This document shows, one piece after another, positions 48,833 to 59,807 of a stretch of 64,000 nucleotides of DNA; within the stretch, counting starts at the first letter, position 1, and each line of letters begins with the position of its first letter. Source of the DNA: Hyaloperonospora brassicae (lineage: Eukaryota > Oomycota > Peronosporomycetes > Peronosporales > Peronosporaceae). The stretch lies in contig CANTFL010001373.1 of the NCBI GenBank assembly GCA_947650285.1, forward strand, positions 62,001 through 126,000, given 5' to 3'. Under the pieces are notes generated by a model. It worked only from the letters and a program-made list of their open reading frames with translations, ran no database searches and had not been told where the DNA came from. Position numbers and translations under genes: made by a program.

Positions 48833-49379
48833 CAGCTTACGCTATCTAATAACGCGCTCAGTATACAATTGAAAGTACACCTTCTTTCCTTGTCGTCTAT
48901 CTACAAACGTCCGATATTGTCGTAGGACTTGCGGAAGCTCAGAATGTACTACCACCAATTCAGAAATTGCTTTCTTGTGGTACGTAGAGCAAATGCATTC
49001 GGCCCGACGCGTGAAACTCTACATTAGCTGTTGTGGACAGCATTGGCTCCAAGGCTGTCTTTGTCTCGGGCCTCTGCGACACATTACATGTAAGCAGATC
49101 GAATCCAGTTTCGCCTCCTGTTGGAATAGCAGGAGCTGTAGAGAAATGTCATTATCTCTCTGATTTCACCAAGCAGTGCACTAAACAAGGCAAAGGTCAA
49201 AGGCTCCAGTAACAACTCCAACCTACTGGTCTGAAATCTGTCGTTCATCAGATTGACGGTATGTTGTTACAGGCTTATTTAATCGAAGATTTACCTCGGC
49301 ATGCGGTGTGCAACCGAGTAAATCGTTGCTAAAAAGATAGCCATAGTATGCTGTGAAGACCTATTCGCACAAAATTTAC
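48833..49379 (+). repeat. Dispersed repeat, copy B (pair with 19193-19740)
   Basis: Same sequence and orientation as 19193-19740. Homology starts within about four bases of the LTR end, so either the gypsy element inserted at the edge of this repeat or a rearrangement joined them. The left flank of the element at 40200-40263 does not match the sequence upstream of copy A, which speaks against a simple insertion into the repeat. Confidence 0.8.
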
Positions 49380-50630
49380 AATGATGTATGATGCAACGAG
49401 TTGTTGTTGCTTAGTTGTGTGTATTGAGTGAAAAGACGTGAACTATAGAAGCGACGACGTCTCTGTCGGAATTTCTGTCGTAGGCATGTATTGCTAGGGG
49501 TCACTTCGTGTCAGCGTTTCATCAGGTGGTCTACCGCTAGCAGTCGCGCTATGTTCGCCATACAGCAGGACCGTCACCTTCTTAATGCCACGGGTTCGGA
49601 TACAATTACGATATACGTGGTAGACCTATCGCTTGTTTTTTAGTTTCTCAGAAGTACACAGCAGGTGCAACGACGAAGTGATACATGTAAGCATAAGCAG
49701 TAGACGCACTGCTCTTACGATACGTTACTCATCGTATTGTTTTGACCTAGGTTAGTTGTCAGATTGTCATCTATCAAGTGCAGCTTTACCACAGGGCTAC
49801 AAGTTAAGGATATAATCAATAGGTGAACTTTATATCGGTCTTTCTAATCGACTCGTTGCAGCAATTCAAGAGTTATATCAGGAACTGTCGTCATTGATGG
49901 TTTGTTTGTTTGACAAGTTGGGATTCCTTTCACTACAATTCAACAGTGGATTGAGTGTTGCCTGCGTTGCAAGAACCTTGTCAAGCGTTTTAGAGAACTT
50001 TATAAGTAACCTGATACTATCCTGAGATAGCATGAACAGGGCCCAATCACCACGTATGACGTTGATCTGTTCAATCATTGTGAACCGTACTGCTACGAAT
50101 GCCACATTCAAATGATTATAGTACCTGTCTCGTCCTTCTCTGCTTTCGAACAGCTGTCAAGAACCTTGTCTTGGTCAGTTTCGACTAAACGTTCTCAAAC
50201 TCTCTAGGATGAAATCCAGTAGCCTTAAATCGACGGAGATCCCGAGCACAAAGGTGTTCAGCTTGGCCACCAGCTCCTGCTCACCATTTTTTCACGTCTC
50301 CCCAGTGATCGAAGATCTATCCTTTTTCCTTTGCATTTCTTCATAAATTTTAGAAAGACAGAATGCGTCACAAATGTTGCAACCGTTCACGCTTGTCACA
50401 ATTGATTACATCGTGTAGATGACAGCGCTTATGATTTAAATAAACACAAAAACGAACCCGACACCCATCGAGTGGGTCTCAGCCGTCGAGACTATGTGAA
50501 ATAGGTTAAGCTTGCGTGTTTGCGAGCTCACATCTGCCTGTAGTATACGACGCATTGTTTTCATACCGAAGGAGACTCGGAGACAATTGCGCAGGTTACC
50601 CACAGGAAAGTAGCGCAAGCATTGTAATTT
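49380..50630. other. No gene seen
   Basis: Short minus-strand frames (49878-50111, 50436-50618) without recognisable domain. Possibly the flank of the element that left the solo LTR. Confidence 0.45.
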
Positions 50631-51104
50631 TGTAACGGGGCACGCTCTTGCTCAGATGACTGAGCAAGGCCTTGTATTTATAGCAATACAAGGGTGCGTA
50701 CGCGTGACGTCACGTACACGTGGCGTGAGGAAGCGCGACCAAGACAATACAGAACCCAATAGCTCTGTCTTAAGGGAAAAGTGGAACTGTTATTTAATAT
50801 AGTTATGTTTCTTGCTAAATCATCGTTCGTCTTAAACTAACATTATTAAACTACTCTCTCCTATGTAGGTCGTCTGTCCACCACCCATTGCGTGTGTCCA
50901 GCAGCGATTGGTGGTTAAATTGGTTGATGTGCCGTGTACATCAACCAACAAGTGGACCCCTCCACGGATATTACCCCATAGAGGTAAAATTCCGACAACA
51001 TCACTTTTCTCGAGTGATGTTGATTGAATATCATCAAAATAGATAATTTTTTAAAAATTTGTACTTTCGTACCAATTTTTATGTAACGGGCGCCTGCCGT
51101 TACA
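50631..51104 (+). repeat. Solo gypsy LTR of a second family
   Basis: 474 bases from TGTAACGGGG to GCCGTTACA with no coding parts beside it. It shares only the end motifs with the LTRs at 40 and 48 kb. Near its 5' end are two adjacent perfect hairpins (50647-50668 and 50670-50693) and a 12-bp palindrome CGTGACGTCACG (50703-50714) with a CRE-like core. The second hairpin holds a TATA-like loop. Flanks AATTT and ATTAT are not a clean target duplication. Confidence 0.85.
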
Positions 51105-51438
51105 ATTATGGAAATCCATACCCGCATGAAGGTTTCCTACGCATCGACGACGCACAGTTTCTCGTTTCCATACATGTATGTTAGATATTCAGCGACTGAA
51201 GAGCACAGCTATAACAAAGAGGTGCAGTGCGCGATCAAAGGCGAAGTCCACCATATGCTTGTGAACAGAAGGAAGTGACAAATAGACACAAACATTGCAA
51301 CAAAGGCGCTGCACCTGCAAAACAACAGACAAAGCAGCAAGTGCAATTCGATGAGTCCGCTTTCGAGTTGCGTGCAATCTCTTTCCTGCGTCTCCACACA
51401 CCGTCTCATGTCATCCCATCATGGCCTATGACGATCGA

Positions 51439-52366
51439 CTACAAGGCCGAAAGTCGAATCTTTTGCTGTAGCGTGTACGTGTACCCAGCTGCGAGCGGTT
51501 GCTGCTCGCTCACGCGGCCAGGCTCGACGCAGAGCATCGTCACGTACTCGTCATCGCCAAAGTCGCTCATGCTCTTGGCCTTGTCCACCCACGGGTTCCA
51601 CACCACCACGTCCGACTTCTGAGCCACCGCGTCGGTTGGCGTTGACGACTTGCTGAGACACGCCATCTTGTCAATCGTAACGACTTGTTGGCTCGTGTCG
51701 CCCCCTCGTTGCATCCGGACAACAATCGACGATGGTGCGTCAGCATAGATCCGGTCGGTTTCCTGATCAATGGTCAGCGCGTCGGTCTGCTCCACTTTGT
51801 TTCCATCGTCAGCAGGTCGGACCTTGTCGAAATATCGAACGCCACCGAGTCGCTCGACCCTCACGCGTCCACAGCGCACGTCGTCGACCGCTAAGTACGT
51901 GTGCAAGAGCGCGTGGAACGCAATCTCGTGCGCCGACCTGTTCTGCACTGATAGCGCCGTGACGAGCTCAGTGGCCAAGAGCTGCACTTTGTACACGAGC
52001 GTGACATCGTAGGGGTACATCTTTTTTGTCTCGTCCGAACTTTCGAGCACAAACGTCGCGGTACAGGGCCGTTCACCGTCCGTCTCACTTTGCTCAACGT
52101 GCATCACTTGCCACTTACAATTACGGGCAAAGCCGTGATTCGGCATCCCATCGGCCGCGCCGAACACGGGGAACACGAGGGGGAATACCGCCCCGAATAG
52201 GTTTACTGCCATCGAGTCGCGCGAGTTTCGACACGAAGAGCACGTTCCGATCGGGTTCGGTTGCCGCGTAGAAAGAGGTGACAGTGGCTCCGTATACATT
52301 GATCTCCGCGCGAGCTCCAGACAAATGGCGGAGCTCAATGACCGATTCCGGTTGGGCAGACGTCAT
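51439..52366 (-). pseudogene. Glucose-6-phosphate 1-epimerase, one-base frameshift
   Basis: The enzyme interconverts alpha- and beta-glucose 6-phosphate (aldose 1-epimerase fold, cytosol). The frame from the ATG at 52366 reads the conserved start through SKPIRGGIP, then goes out of frame. The rest (LVFPVFGAADGMPNHGFARN onward, to 51439) continues in another frame. A run of five G at 52179-52183 on the plus strand, where four would keep frame, explains it. Downstream the catalytic His in NHGFARN, the His of FHALLHTYLAV and the Glu of CVEPGR are all present, and the total length of about 308 residues fits the family. The gene is otherwise undamaged, so a sequencing error in the homopolymer is as likely as a real mutation. 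Confidence 0.88.
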
Positions 52367-54302
52367 GCTGGAAATGGGTCGAGGAGCTGCTGGACGAGGG
52401 GAGGGATGAGGGAGATCTATCGAGGTTTTTTCGTCGACGTGGCCGGGGCAGCGTCTCAGATCTTGCTCGAATCAGGTGCGTGTAAATTACGAGTCGAGAT
52501 ATAAAGATAGAGGAGCCGGCGCTCGAGCGCGCGCTTCGGTGTAAGTTATTGAATCAGGGTAAGTGACGGTGGGGGGTTTGGCGTTTTTGTGCATAGTGCT
52601 AGTTTTGGAACATTAAAAATGAAGGCTGGGGGAATGAGTGAGTGGAGGCGTGGTGAGGTGTACAACTTATTATAGTTATCGCAGTATGTGTGCGATGACG
52701 CAACTCAATCACGTTGTTGAGGCGTTACGAGAAGGGTGAAGAAAGGGAAGACGACGGCTGCTCTTGCATGTGTAGGAAGGACAAACGCGACTGACTATTC
52801 GGAATCAATCACTTGAGCGAGAAATATATCTGAGCTCCTCCTACTTCGAGCAAAGTGAAATACCGTTAACTTTCGCCTTATTATAAATGCTTAGGTACTA
52901 TAGGTGAAAAGATCACTGATGCCTATGTTGCGCTTTCAGTGCTTCTCCGCTGTTTGTCTTGTGATGTGTCTCTGCGTGACTTACAGACACATGCACGCAT
53001 TTAGACGCTCCTACAAAACACAAAGCAAGTATAAAAAAGCTTGCATACCACCTTTCGCAACCCTCTCGCAATTTTTTTGTGATCTTGCATGTCATTGCAA
53101 GTTGGTAAATGAACGCTTCGTAGTACACCATTAATCTTTTGCGTTGTGTACGATCACACCGTCGCCCATTATGTACAAGGGCAAACGTATTGCGCAGCAG
53201 CAGTTTCTATGGTGATTGCGTGTACAGGACACAGAGACTTTGCTGCCAGAAACGGGCGAGATAATGGCACGTGAGTCTGTTTGTCATTGTTGATCACTTA
53301 CCGGGATTCTTTCCATCGCATTCTTTCGATATTAGTCTGATATCAACATCTCGTGGACTTTAAGCTTCCTCGATAAAAATTAAAGCAGCTTACCTAGAAA
53401 AAACGGCACCCGTACGCAGACCAAGCTACAGATACGAGACGTAATCAATTCGCTACGAGAGATATAGTCTGCACAGTGCTTAGCCCTTAAAGCACGAAAT
53501 GAGAACCATCGTGGTACCGAAGAGCTCACTATACTCTGCCATGGTATCAGGATGTTTTGTCGTACTCGACGGGCAATCGCAGCCCACCTGTGTAGTACTG
53601 AAGGACGCGCAATTTGTAGACGCTTCCGATTGTTTTCGACATGAGTAGCAAATGCCGCAGTTATCGACTGCCAACGTCTGATCAGCAGCAGTGGGGCAAG
53701 AAGTCCTCGGTATGTAGGTCGAGTAATGTCGGAGAACATTCGATCGAACTGAGAGAAAAGGTAGACCACTAGACGGATGTGATTGTATATCTTGCTTTGC
53801 CGGCCGAGATGACGTGACACGAGGCACCCGTAGCATCAAGCAGGGACAGGTAGATACATGTAAAGTATCGCAGCGCTCGTGACATGAACAGTCTAGAACA
53901 ACACACGTGTTATAATGGAAATGCCGCCGCACAAAAAAGGCTGCACAGCCTAACGGTTGCATGTATAGGGGAGCAACGGCGGTGATAGGCTTTCTTTCAT
54001 GTATGGCCGGGTATATACGACAGTGTAGCAACCGACCATCTAATCAGTTGAAGATGACGACCACTTCAATGTGCCACTTCGCAGCACTTCGATGCTACCG
54101 TTGGCAGCTTCACTTAGTCACGGGCTCATTGGTATCTTCCTGTCGCTGACGTTGGGTGCATCCCGATCGACACCCCGTCGCTTGGCTTCCCGTTGTCGTA
54201 TAACTGCATTGCGCTACCGATCGAAGGACGGATTCTGCATCAACGAGCAGCTCAGTTGTGGATTGTCTGTGAGGAAGTCAAGTCGAAAAGCAAGTGAGCA
54301 AG
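52367..54302. other. Intergenic, no convincing gene
   Basis: Two overlapping minus-strand frames (53380-53820, 146 codons; 53480-54031, 183 codons) are long for chance but have no domain, and neither fits better than the other. The 5' part is the promoter of the epimerase gene. Confidence 0.4.
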
Positions 54303-54920
54303 ATGTTTTCTTCGTGGGATCTAGTACGCCCAACCTTTTGGCACCCAATGTCGATGTTGGAGCTGTCTTTGATGGACCTCAATACGATGCCGCAATACAC
54401 GATGGGCATGCGGTATGTGCCCGACGTCAGCACTGACGATGATTTTTTCAAGGATCTGCCCACGACGAATCAGTCTGAGCAAAAAGATGAGAAGTTGGAA
54501 CAGACCCCTGAGTCGGAGAACCAGAGTGCGTTCACGTCTTACTCGTTCAGCAGCTCGTCTGTTGTGGATGATGGGGGAAATAAAGTTGTGAGTACGCGTC
54601 GCCGCTATGAAGACTCAACGGGACGCCTGAAAGCAGAACACGAACGTGAGGTGGCGGGCAAGCGCCTGAAGACGGTATGGAGCCGTCAGAATGCCAAGGA
54701 CGAGGGCGAACATAAGACGATATGCTCGCAGGGAACGCCCGATGATTTTGAGAGTTTATGGAGCCGCACGGCGTTTGGCAAGGCCCAGGAAAAGAAGAGC
54801 AAGGAGTTGACGGAATCGGGTGAGCCTCGCCAAAGCGGCGAGCTGAAGCAGCAGCCACAGCAACAGCAACAACAACAACAACAACAACAAGAGCAAGTGT
54901 CGACTGCGCCAACCCCGTAA
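54303..54920 (+). CDS. MLF-like protein with polyglutamine tail
   Basis: A 205-residue protein starting at the ATG at 54303. The middle part reads SYSFSSSSVVDDGGNKVVST and RRRYEDSTGRLKAEHEREV, then KTVWSR and DDFESLWSRTAFGKA. A Ser-rich beta strand followed by a basic stretch and an acidic/aromatic end is the layout of the myeloid leukaemia factor (MLF1) family, whose members bind 14-3-3 proteins and chaperones in nucleus and cytosol. Similarity is moderate, so the call is tentative. Residues near the C terminus form a run of about 15 Gln coded by mixed CAG/CAA. An upstream exon cannot be excluded. No neighbour hints at function. Confidence 0.6.
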   Translation: MFSSWDLVRPTFWHPMSMLELSLMDLNTMPQYTMGMRYVPDVSTDDDFFKDLPTTNQSEQKDEKLEQTPESENQSAFTSYSFSSSSVVDDGGNKVVSTRRRYEDSTGRLKAEHEREVAGKRLKTVWSRQNAKDEGEHKTICSQGTPDDFESLWSRTAFGKAQEKKSKELTESGEPRQSGELKQQPQQQQQQQQQQQEQVSTAPTP

Positions 54921-57499
54921 ATTGCGCCGTAAAAAAGATCGAAGGATGGACACCGTTATGGAAGGAACGCACTTGTGAGTGCAGCGATGGGCCAAGCGGT
55001 TGTGGTTCTTGAGCAGTGATTTTGACGGGGTAGCGGTGTTGCAACAAAGAAGTATCACGAAAGTAATCCTTCGTAAATGAAGATATGACCAACAACTGTT
55101 GTGATGTCAGCCGTATCTTGTTATAAAGCTCATTTAATGAGCGGGCGATACCAGTAGTAGTACTACCATTGGTAGGTAATGCATGAAGCTAAGCTTAGGT
55201 GTGTGCCTGAGGTAGATCATCAATGATCGATTCTCTGCTCACGTTAACTAACGGCCCGCACGAGTTTACGTGAGCAGAGCATCGTAGCGTCTGTTTTATA
55301 TGGGTAGGTACCCGGAAACGATCGAGCTCAAATTGTGTTTTGTAAGCAATATTAGAAGCGTCGGGTTAAGTTTTTGCTTTGTGCCGGCGTTAGACATTGA
55401 CAGAAAAGGTCACGTCACCTAATGGGTAACAACATCTGAAGGATCTAGTATTGTTGCTCGGAGATAAAACTTGTCCATCTGTAGTATTGCTATTCAATGA
55501 GGGAATTTTTCTATCTGTAACCAATGGCCTTTCTTAATGAACTGCTTTGCATGAAATGGCTGGCTTGTGAGTCAGCTGATCATTGATGACTACGCTTCGG
55601 TGACTGTCACCCTGTCTCATTAGTAAGGTCGGCTACGCAAGCCACTGGCTCAAGACATCCTGGAAAAGATGTCGCAGAATATAAAGCGCTTGTGGTGTAG
55701 ATGCAAACACCGCACCATGCGGCCGTGTGCGGGACAAGACGTGGTCTCAGATGACTGTATCAATCATTGAATAAGCACTAGATCACCATTTCCTTCTTTG
55801 CATCGGTGTACAGAAGGCTATGTTCGACTCGATACATTAGCACAACCAGACGAGCTGTCGGATCACGCAACGCGAAAGAGGAGGTGACACGGTGTGTCGG
55901 ATGATATCGGGGTTATCCATATACGATAATGTTTTGTACAAACAAAGCCTTGGTATGTATTGATCACCGTAAAGCATTCCTCGGGTTGAAGCGCCGGTCG
56001 TCCCCGTTATCTTGGATATGTACAAAACTGTTAATGTATGTAGCTAAGCATGTCAGAGTTGGCTGCAAGGTTTCGATCTGGTGCCTGTCTTTACTCCCGA
56101 CGAAAGTCCATTTCCGAGTCGAGATGCGTGCGAATGCTGCACGGTCACACTAAAATGCGCTCCACAGAACTAGCTGTTGCAGCTATAACCGCGAAAGGTG
56201 GCGAGTGACATGCGCATAAGATCAGATACTTCCTTGTGATGTGGCTACGAAGCATCGCAGGGTGTACGTATGGCTGTTTATCTACCTACAAGCCTCATGC
56301 TTATCTCTGCCCAACATCGGACGCAGCCGATCAGTGCATTCGTTAGATAAAGCTAGGGTTAGATAGCCCTTTTGCCTTCTGCTCCATATTTATTGAACTG
56401 CGTGACCTTTATGACGCTTATAGTCAGAGCGAAGCAGCGACGTCGCACGAGCAAGTGTTTGCATGCTATAAGTGCTGGCATGATTATGCAGGTCTTGCTT
56501 CAATTATTGCCCACATCTTGAGTTCGCGGTCACTGCAGAGCAGTGCAGCGTTATCTCAACTCAGCAAGTCTGGTACCCTTTACGGCACCTGGCGACAGGA
56601 TTTTGTAGCGATTCTCGAAGCGGTAGTAGCTTTGGAAGCGTCTGGCGACGAGATCAGGCTTATTGTCCAGCACTATCTTACGATCGCGTCCGTTGCGACG
56701 TCCACAAAGTTCACATGGACATTAGGCCGGAATAACAGAGCGACCAATGGCTATCCATGGGACGGTATCGCATATCGAGAACGAGGCGGACTCATTTCTG
56801 TCAGCTACAAGCGAAGATAGCGAGGAATGCGACTCCTTCTGCAGCAAAGCATTGCGGGGGGCGTACATCTGCCGTCTGATTCCGAAGAAACAGCACCACG
56901 TGTTGCAATGACCACATGCGTATTGCAACGCGACGGCTAATGTGAAATTCAGCTTTATCACTTGGCGCATGACATGGCCCTGAACAATACTGAAGTGACA
57001 CGAACGAGATGATTGCTGTCTACTTATGTCTACGTATGCTCTGGCGGGTAGCACCGGATACCTCGACGTGTCACGTTGCATCACCTCAAGCAGTGAGCAC
57101 TTATGCAGAGCTATGTTACATCATGCGCTCAACCGCTGCACGAAAGGCTACCGCTTTTACGCGCTTTATGCGACAAAGACTGAGCACTTAGCTGTCCTTT
57201 GCATCGGTATGCAACAATCAGCGTACAGCTTTTCTCTTTCCTTCCATCATCGCAGTATGTAGTATCGCTGTATTTCACATTGCGTCCAGACGTTAGCACT
57301 GTATGCATCAATGTATCAATGTATCAATGTATCCCTACATCAGTCTTTGCATCCACCATCGATCTGTATCCATAAGAGTCCAGCAGCTCTGGTGTGGCGC
57401 TTATGTTCGTGTAGCTCTTCGCAATACAGATGAGCCACTTTACGAGTGACCCTGTCAACTCCTCTATCCCACATCCGTAATCCTTCCCAACTTGTCACA
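54921..57499. other. Intergenic, no gene supported
   Basis: A 121-codon frame at 56455-56820 lacks an ATG near its start and any known domain. An 8-bp tandem repeat lies at 57303-57334. The last bases form the promoter of the TPR gene. Confidence 0.45.
57303..57334. repeat. 8-bp tandem repeat, four units
   Basis: ATGCATCA followed by ATGTATCA twice and ATGTATCC, about 165 bases upstream of the TPR gene start. A short, possibly length-variable microsatellite. Confidence 0.85.
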
Positions 57500-58483
57500 A
57501 TGGCATTCCCTAGAACTGATAGTATCTCCTGGTGGCTCTACCGAGACGCTTCGTGCTCGGCAACTGCTGCAGTGTTCCACGGACGTTTCGATCTGTCGCT
57601 CGTGCAACGACCGACACGACGTCGAACGAGTGAATACGCACCAAACAGTTCTTCGGATCATTCGCTCGCGACGCTGCAAACGACGGGACTGCAACTCGTT
57701 CCAGAAGTTCAGAGTCACGTGTGGGACCTCTTGGACCGACGCTCCCGTCTTTGTGATCCGCAACAGCGTACACCACTAACGACCAGACCAATGGACGAGG
57801 TCGAGGTCTTTCCCGTGGCTGTGAAAAGCCTGAGCTTAAGTGCTGAAGCTGCTGCAGAGCGAGGACTAAGCGAAGACAAGGCCCTGCTGTATTGCAAGTT
57901 GCAGCTGAACCCGATCTCGCGCTGTGGCGCTGGGGCTGCCAAGACAGAGGACCGCCGACAGGAGAACGACTGGTTCTCGTGGAAACTACAGCGGGCAGAA
58001 GAGTACCGAAGACGTGGGAACGAGGCGTTCAAACGAGAGAGCTACTGCTTGGCGGTGCAGCTGTACACGCGAGCGTTGGCATGGCTCGAGCCACCAGCTG
58101 CTTGGTCGGAGACGACTCTACCTACCAAGGGACAGTACTCGCTCGAGGAGCTCCAACAAGTCAACCATGTGGCTATCGCGTGCTATGCCAACATGGCAAC
58201 GAGCTATTCCAAGATTAACGGTGACAAAGACGTTGACCGCTGTATCACTGCAGCGTCAAGTGCACTGGCCATCGATGACGCACACGTAAAAGCTCGCTAC
58301 CGCCGAAGCCAGGCGTGCGTCCAGTCAAAAGCGTTTGACTTGGCACTAGCAGACCTCACGAAGCTGCTCGAGCTCGACCCAGCCAACAACTTATTCCGAG
58401 CTGCATTCGCTCGAGCGCGACACGCAAAGACACAGTTCTGCAAGAAGCAGCAAAACGCGTTTGCCAATCTCTTCAGCGAGTAG
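57500..58483 (+). CDS. TPR-repeat co-chaperone-like protein
   Basis: A 327-residue protein from the ATG at 57500 (context CACAATGG); the frame is open upstream without ATG. Residues 1-160 have no recognised domain. From about 165 on there are three tetratricopeptide repeats: AEEYRRRGNEAFKRESYCLA, the segment around VAIACYANMATSYSKI, and HVKARYRRSQACVQ with FDLALADLTKLLELDP. The spacing, with the GNEAF helix and Lys/Arg residues in the third repeat, resembles TPR domains that hold Hsp70/Hsp90 tails (FKBP, STI1, UNC45 types). A peptidyl-prolyl isomerase domain is not visible. It is convergent with the eS25 gene, 328 bases away. Function as an Hsp co-chaperone is inference. Confidence 0.8.
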   Translation: MAFPRTDSISWWLYRDASCSATAAVFHGRFDLSLVQRPTRRRTSEYAPNSSSDHSLATLQTTGLQLVPEVQSHVWDLLDRRSRLCDPQQRTPLTTRPMDEVEVFPVAVKSLSLSAEAAAERGLSEDKALLYCKLQLNPISRCGAGAAKTEDRRQENDWFSWKLQRAEEYRRRGNEAFKRESYCLAVQLYTRALAWLEPPAAWSETTLPTKGQYSLEELQQVNHVAIACYANMATSYSKINGDKDVDRCITAASSALAIDDAHVKARYRRSQACVQSKAFDLALADLTKLLELDPANNLFRAAFARARHAKTQFCKKQQNAFANLFSE

Positions 58484-58811
58484 AAGGAAGAGAGCAGGTG
58501 CACTGCAGCTCAATGCCAAATGGAGATGCAACAGCGAAAGCGTAGTTCAACAGGGAGGGGCGTGTTTTCGTTACACACGTCGACGCTGCATATCCGTCCA
58601 GACGAGCAGAGAACCAATTGTCACTCTTTTGCTGCAAACGGCGCCAACTGTTCACCACCAACGCACACTGTGACCATATCGATCGCTCTGTCACCATCAA
58701 GCAGTGCTCGTCGAGCCGTCAACGACTCCCCTCATGATTCTCAATGCAAGACACGAGACAACGACCGAAGCTCAGGGCAGCTGGCGCACAGCATCACGTT
58801 TTATCAACTGT

Positions 58812-59555
58812 TTACTCCTCGACAGCCACAGCGCGAGTGTAGATGAGCTGCGCGTGGTGGCCCAGCACCTTCGAGATGCTGCCGTTCTCCTCCAGCTCGT
58901 GGATCGAAGCGCGAGCGAGCGCCGCGTTCACCTTGAGACGCTCGACAATCGCAGAAGCGGTAATCAACTTCATCTTGGGCACTTCCACTAGCAAACGCTC
59001 GTACGCCTCTTGGTCGTACAGCACTTTGTTCGCTACTTTCTCACGCACTTTACCCTTGGACCATTTCTTCTTGCCCTTGCCTTTGCCACCGGCCATGGCG
59101 GCGGCCATCTTCTGCTCCTTGGTCTTCTGTTGCGTTTTCGGCGGCTACATCAAGTCAGGATCAAGAGAACAAGAACGTCAGCATCCACGTAACTTCGTCT
59201 CGCTACAAAGACTGTAGCGTCTCTATAGCCCCTGACGTCAACCTGCAACGCTACAAGTACTTCTCTAGTTATTGAGCTCATGCGGACCAAAACTTCTTGC
59301 ACACAACCGATCGATGTCCATTGTCAGACATCGCATAGACCGCTGGACAAGTCACTAGTACGGTTACAACAACAGGTGCACCACCTCCACCACACTTCCT
59401 CCACATTTTACTCCCGACATATATTGCCACACTTGCACCACATTGCAATCAGACGCTGGCCCACATGATCCGTTCATTCATTCATCCATCCATCGATCTA
59501 TCTATCGATCGATCGATGACCTACCCATTCGTCAATCAATGCACGTGCTTACCAT
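58812..59555 (-). CDS. RPS25: Ribosomal protein eS25
   Basis: Small-subunit ribosomal protein eS25, placed in the 40S head near the E site. The main exon is 59144-58812 and reads PPKTQQKTKEQKMAAAM, then KKKWSKGKVREKVANKVLYD, EVPKMKLITASAIVERLKVN and AQLIYTR, all typical. The ORF contains an internal Met that would drop the PPK start. I place the start at a lone ATG at 59555-59553, directly followed by GTAAGC; the intron (59552-59145, 408 bp) ends GATGTAG and joins in phase 0. The product is then 111 residues and begins MPPK, as in most eS25 proteins. An intron right after the start codon is common in ribosomal protein genes of many eukaryotes. The start lies 253 bases from the divergent DHX35 start. 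Confidence 0.92.
59471..59519. repeat. Tetranucleotide microsatellite in RPS25 intron
   Basis: Runs of CATT, ATCC, ATCT and ATCG units follow one another, including CGATCGATCGATG. It sits inside the 408-bp intron of the eS25 gene close to the donor. Confidence 0.85.
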
Positions 59556-59807
59556 GGTGACTTGGTGCTTGCGACAACGCTCCCTGTTTCTCAATAAAAG
59601 ACCTGCTGGCCGTCTCGCGTGAAGTCGCAGCCATCCAATAGACCGCTTCGGTCGCGCCTGAACCGGTTCGACGCACCATCGGACCGGTCCCATCCCCTCC
59701 AATTTTGCTGTGCGTCACGTAATCGAACCGTGCCAGCCAATCAAAAGCCAGGAGCTACGTTCTTGTCCAGCGTACCCACGCACGCATCCACGTCAATCGT
59801 TCGCCAC
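59556..59807. promoter_or_regulatory. Bidirectional promoter, RPS25 / DHX35
   Basis: 252 bases separate the two start codons. Two CCAAT boxes are visible on the plus strand (CATCCAATAG near 59633, AGCCAATCAA near 59737) and there is a GGTTCGACGCACCATCGGACC imperfect inverted repeat. No TATA box is evident. Confidence 0.55.

Noticed and set aside
53480..54031. 183-codon Cys-rich minus-strand frame
   Set aside because: Cysteines are not arranged in a recognisable finger and another long frame (53380-53820) overlaps it on the same strand; neither could be preferred.
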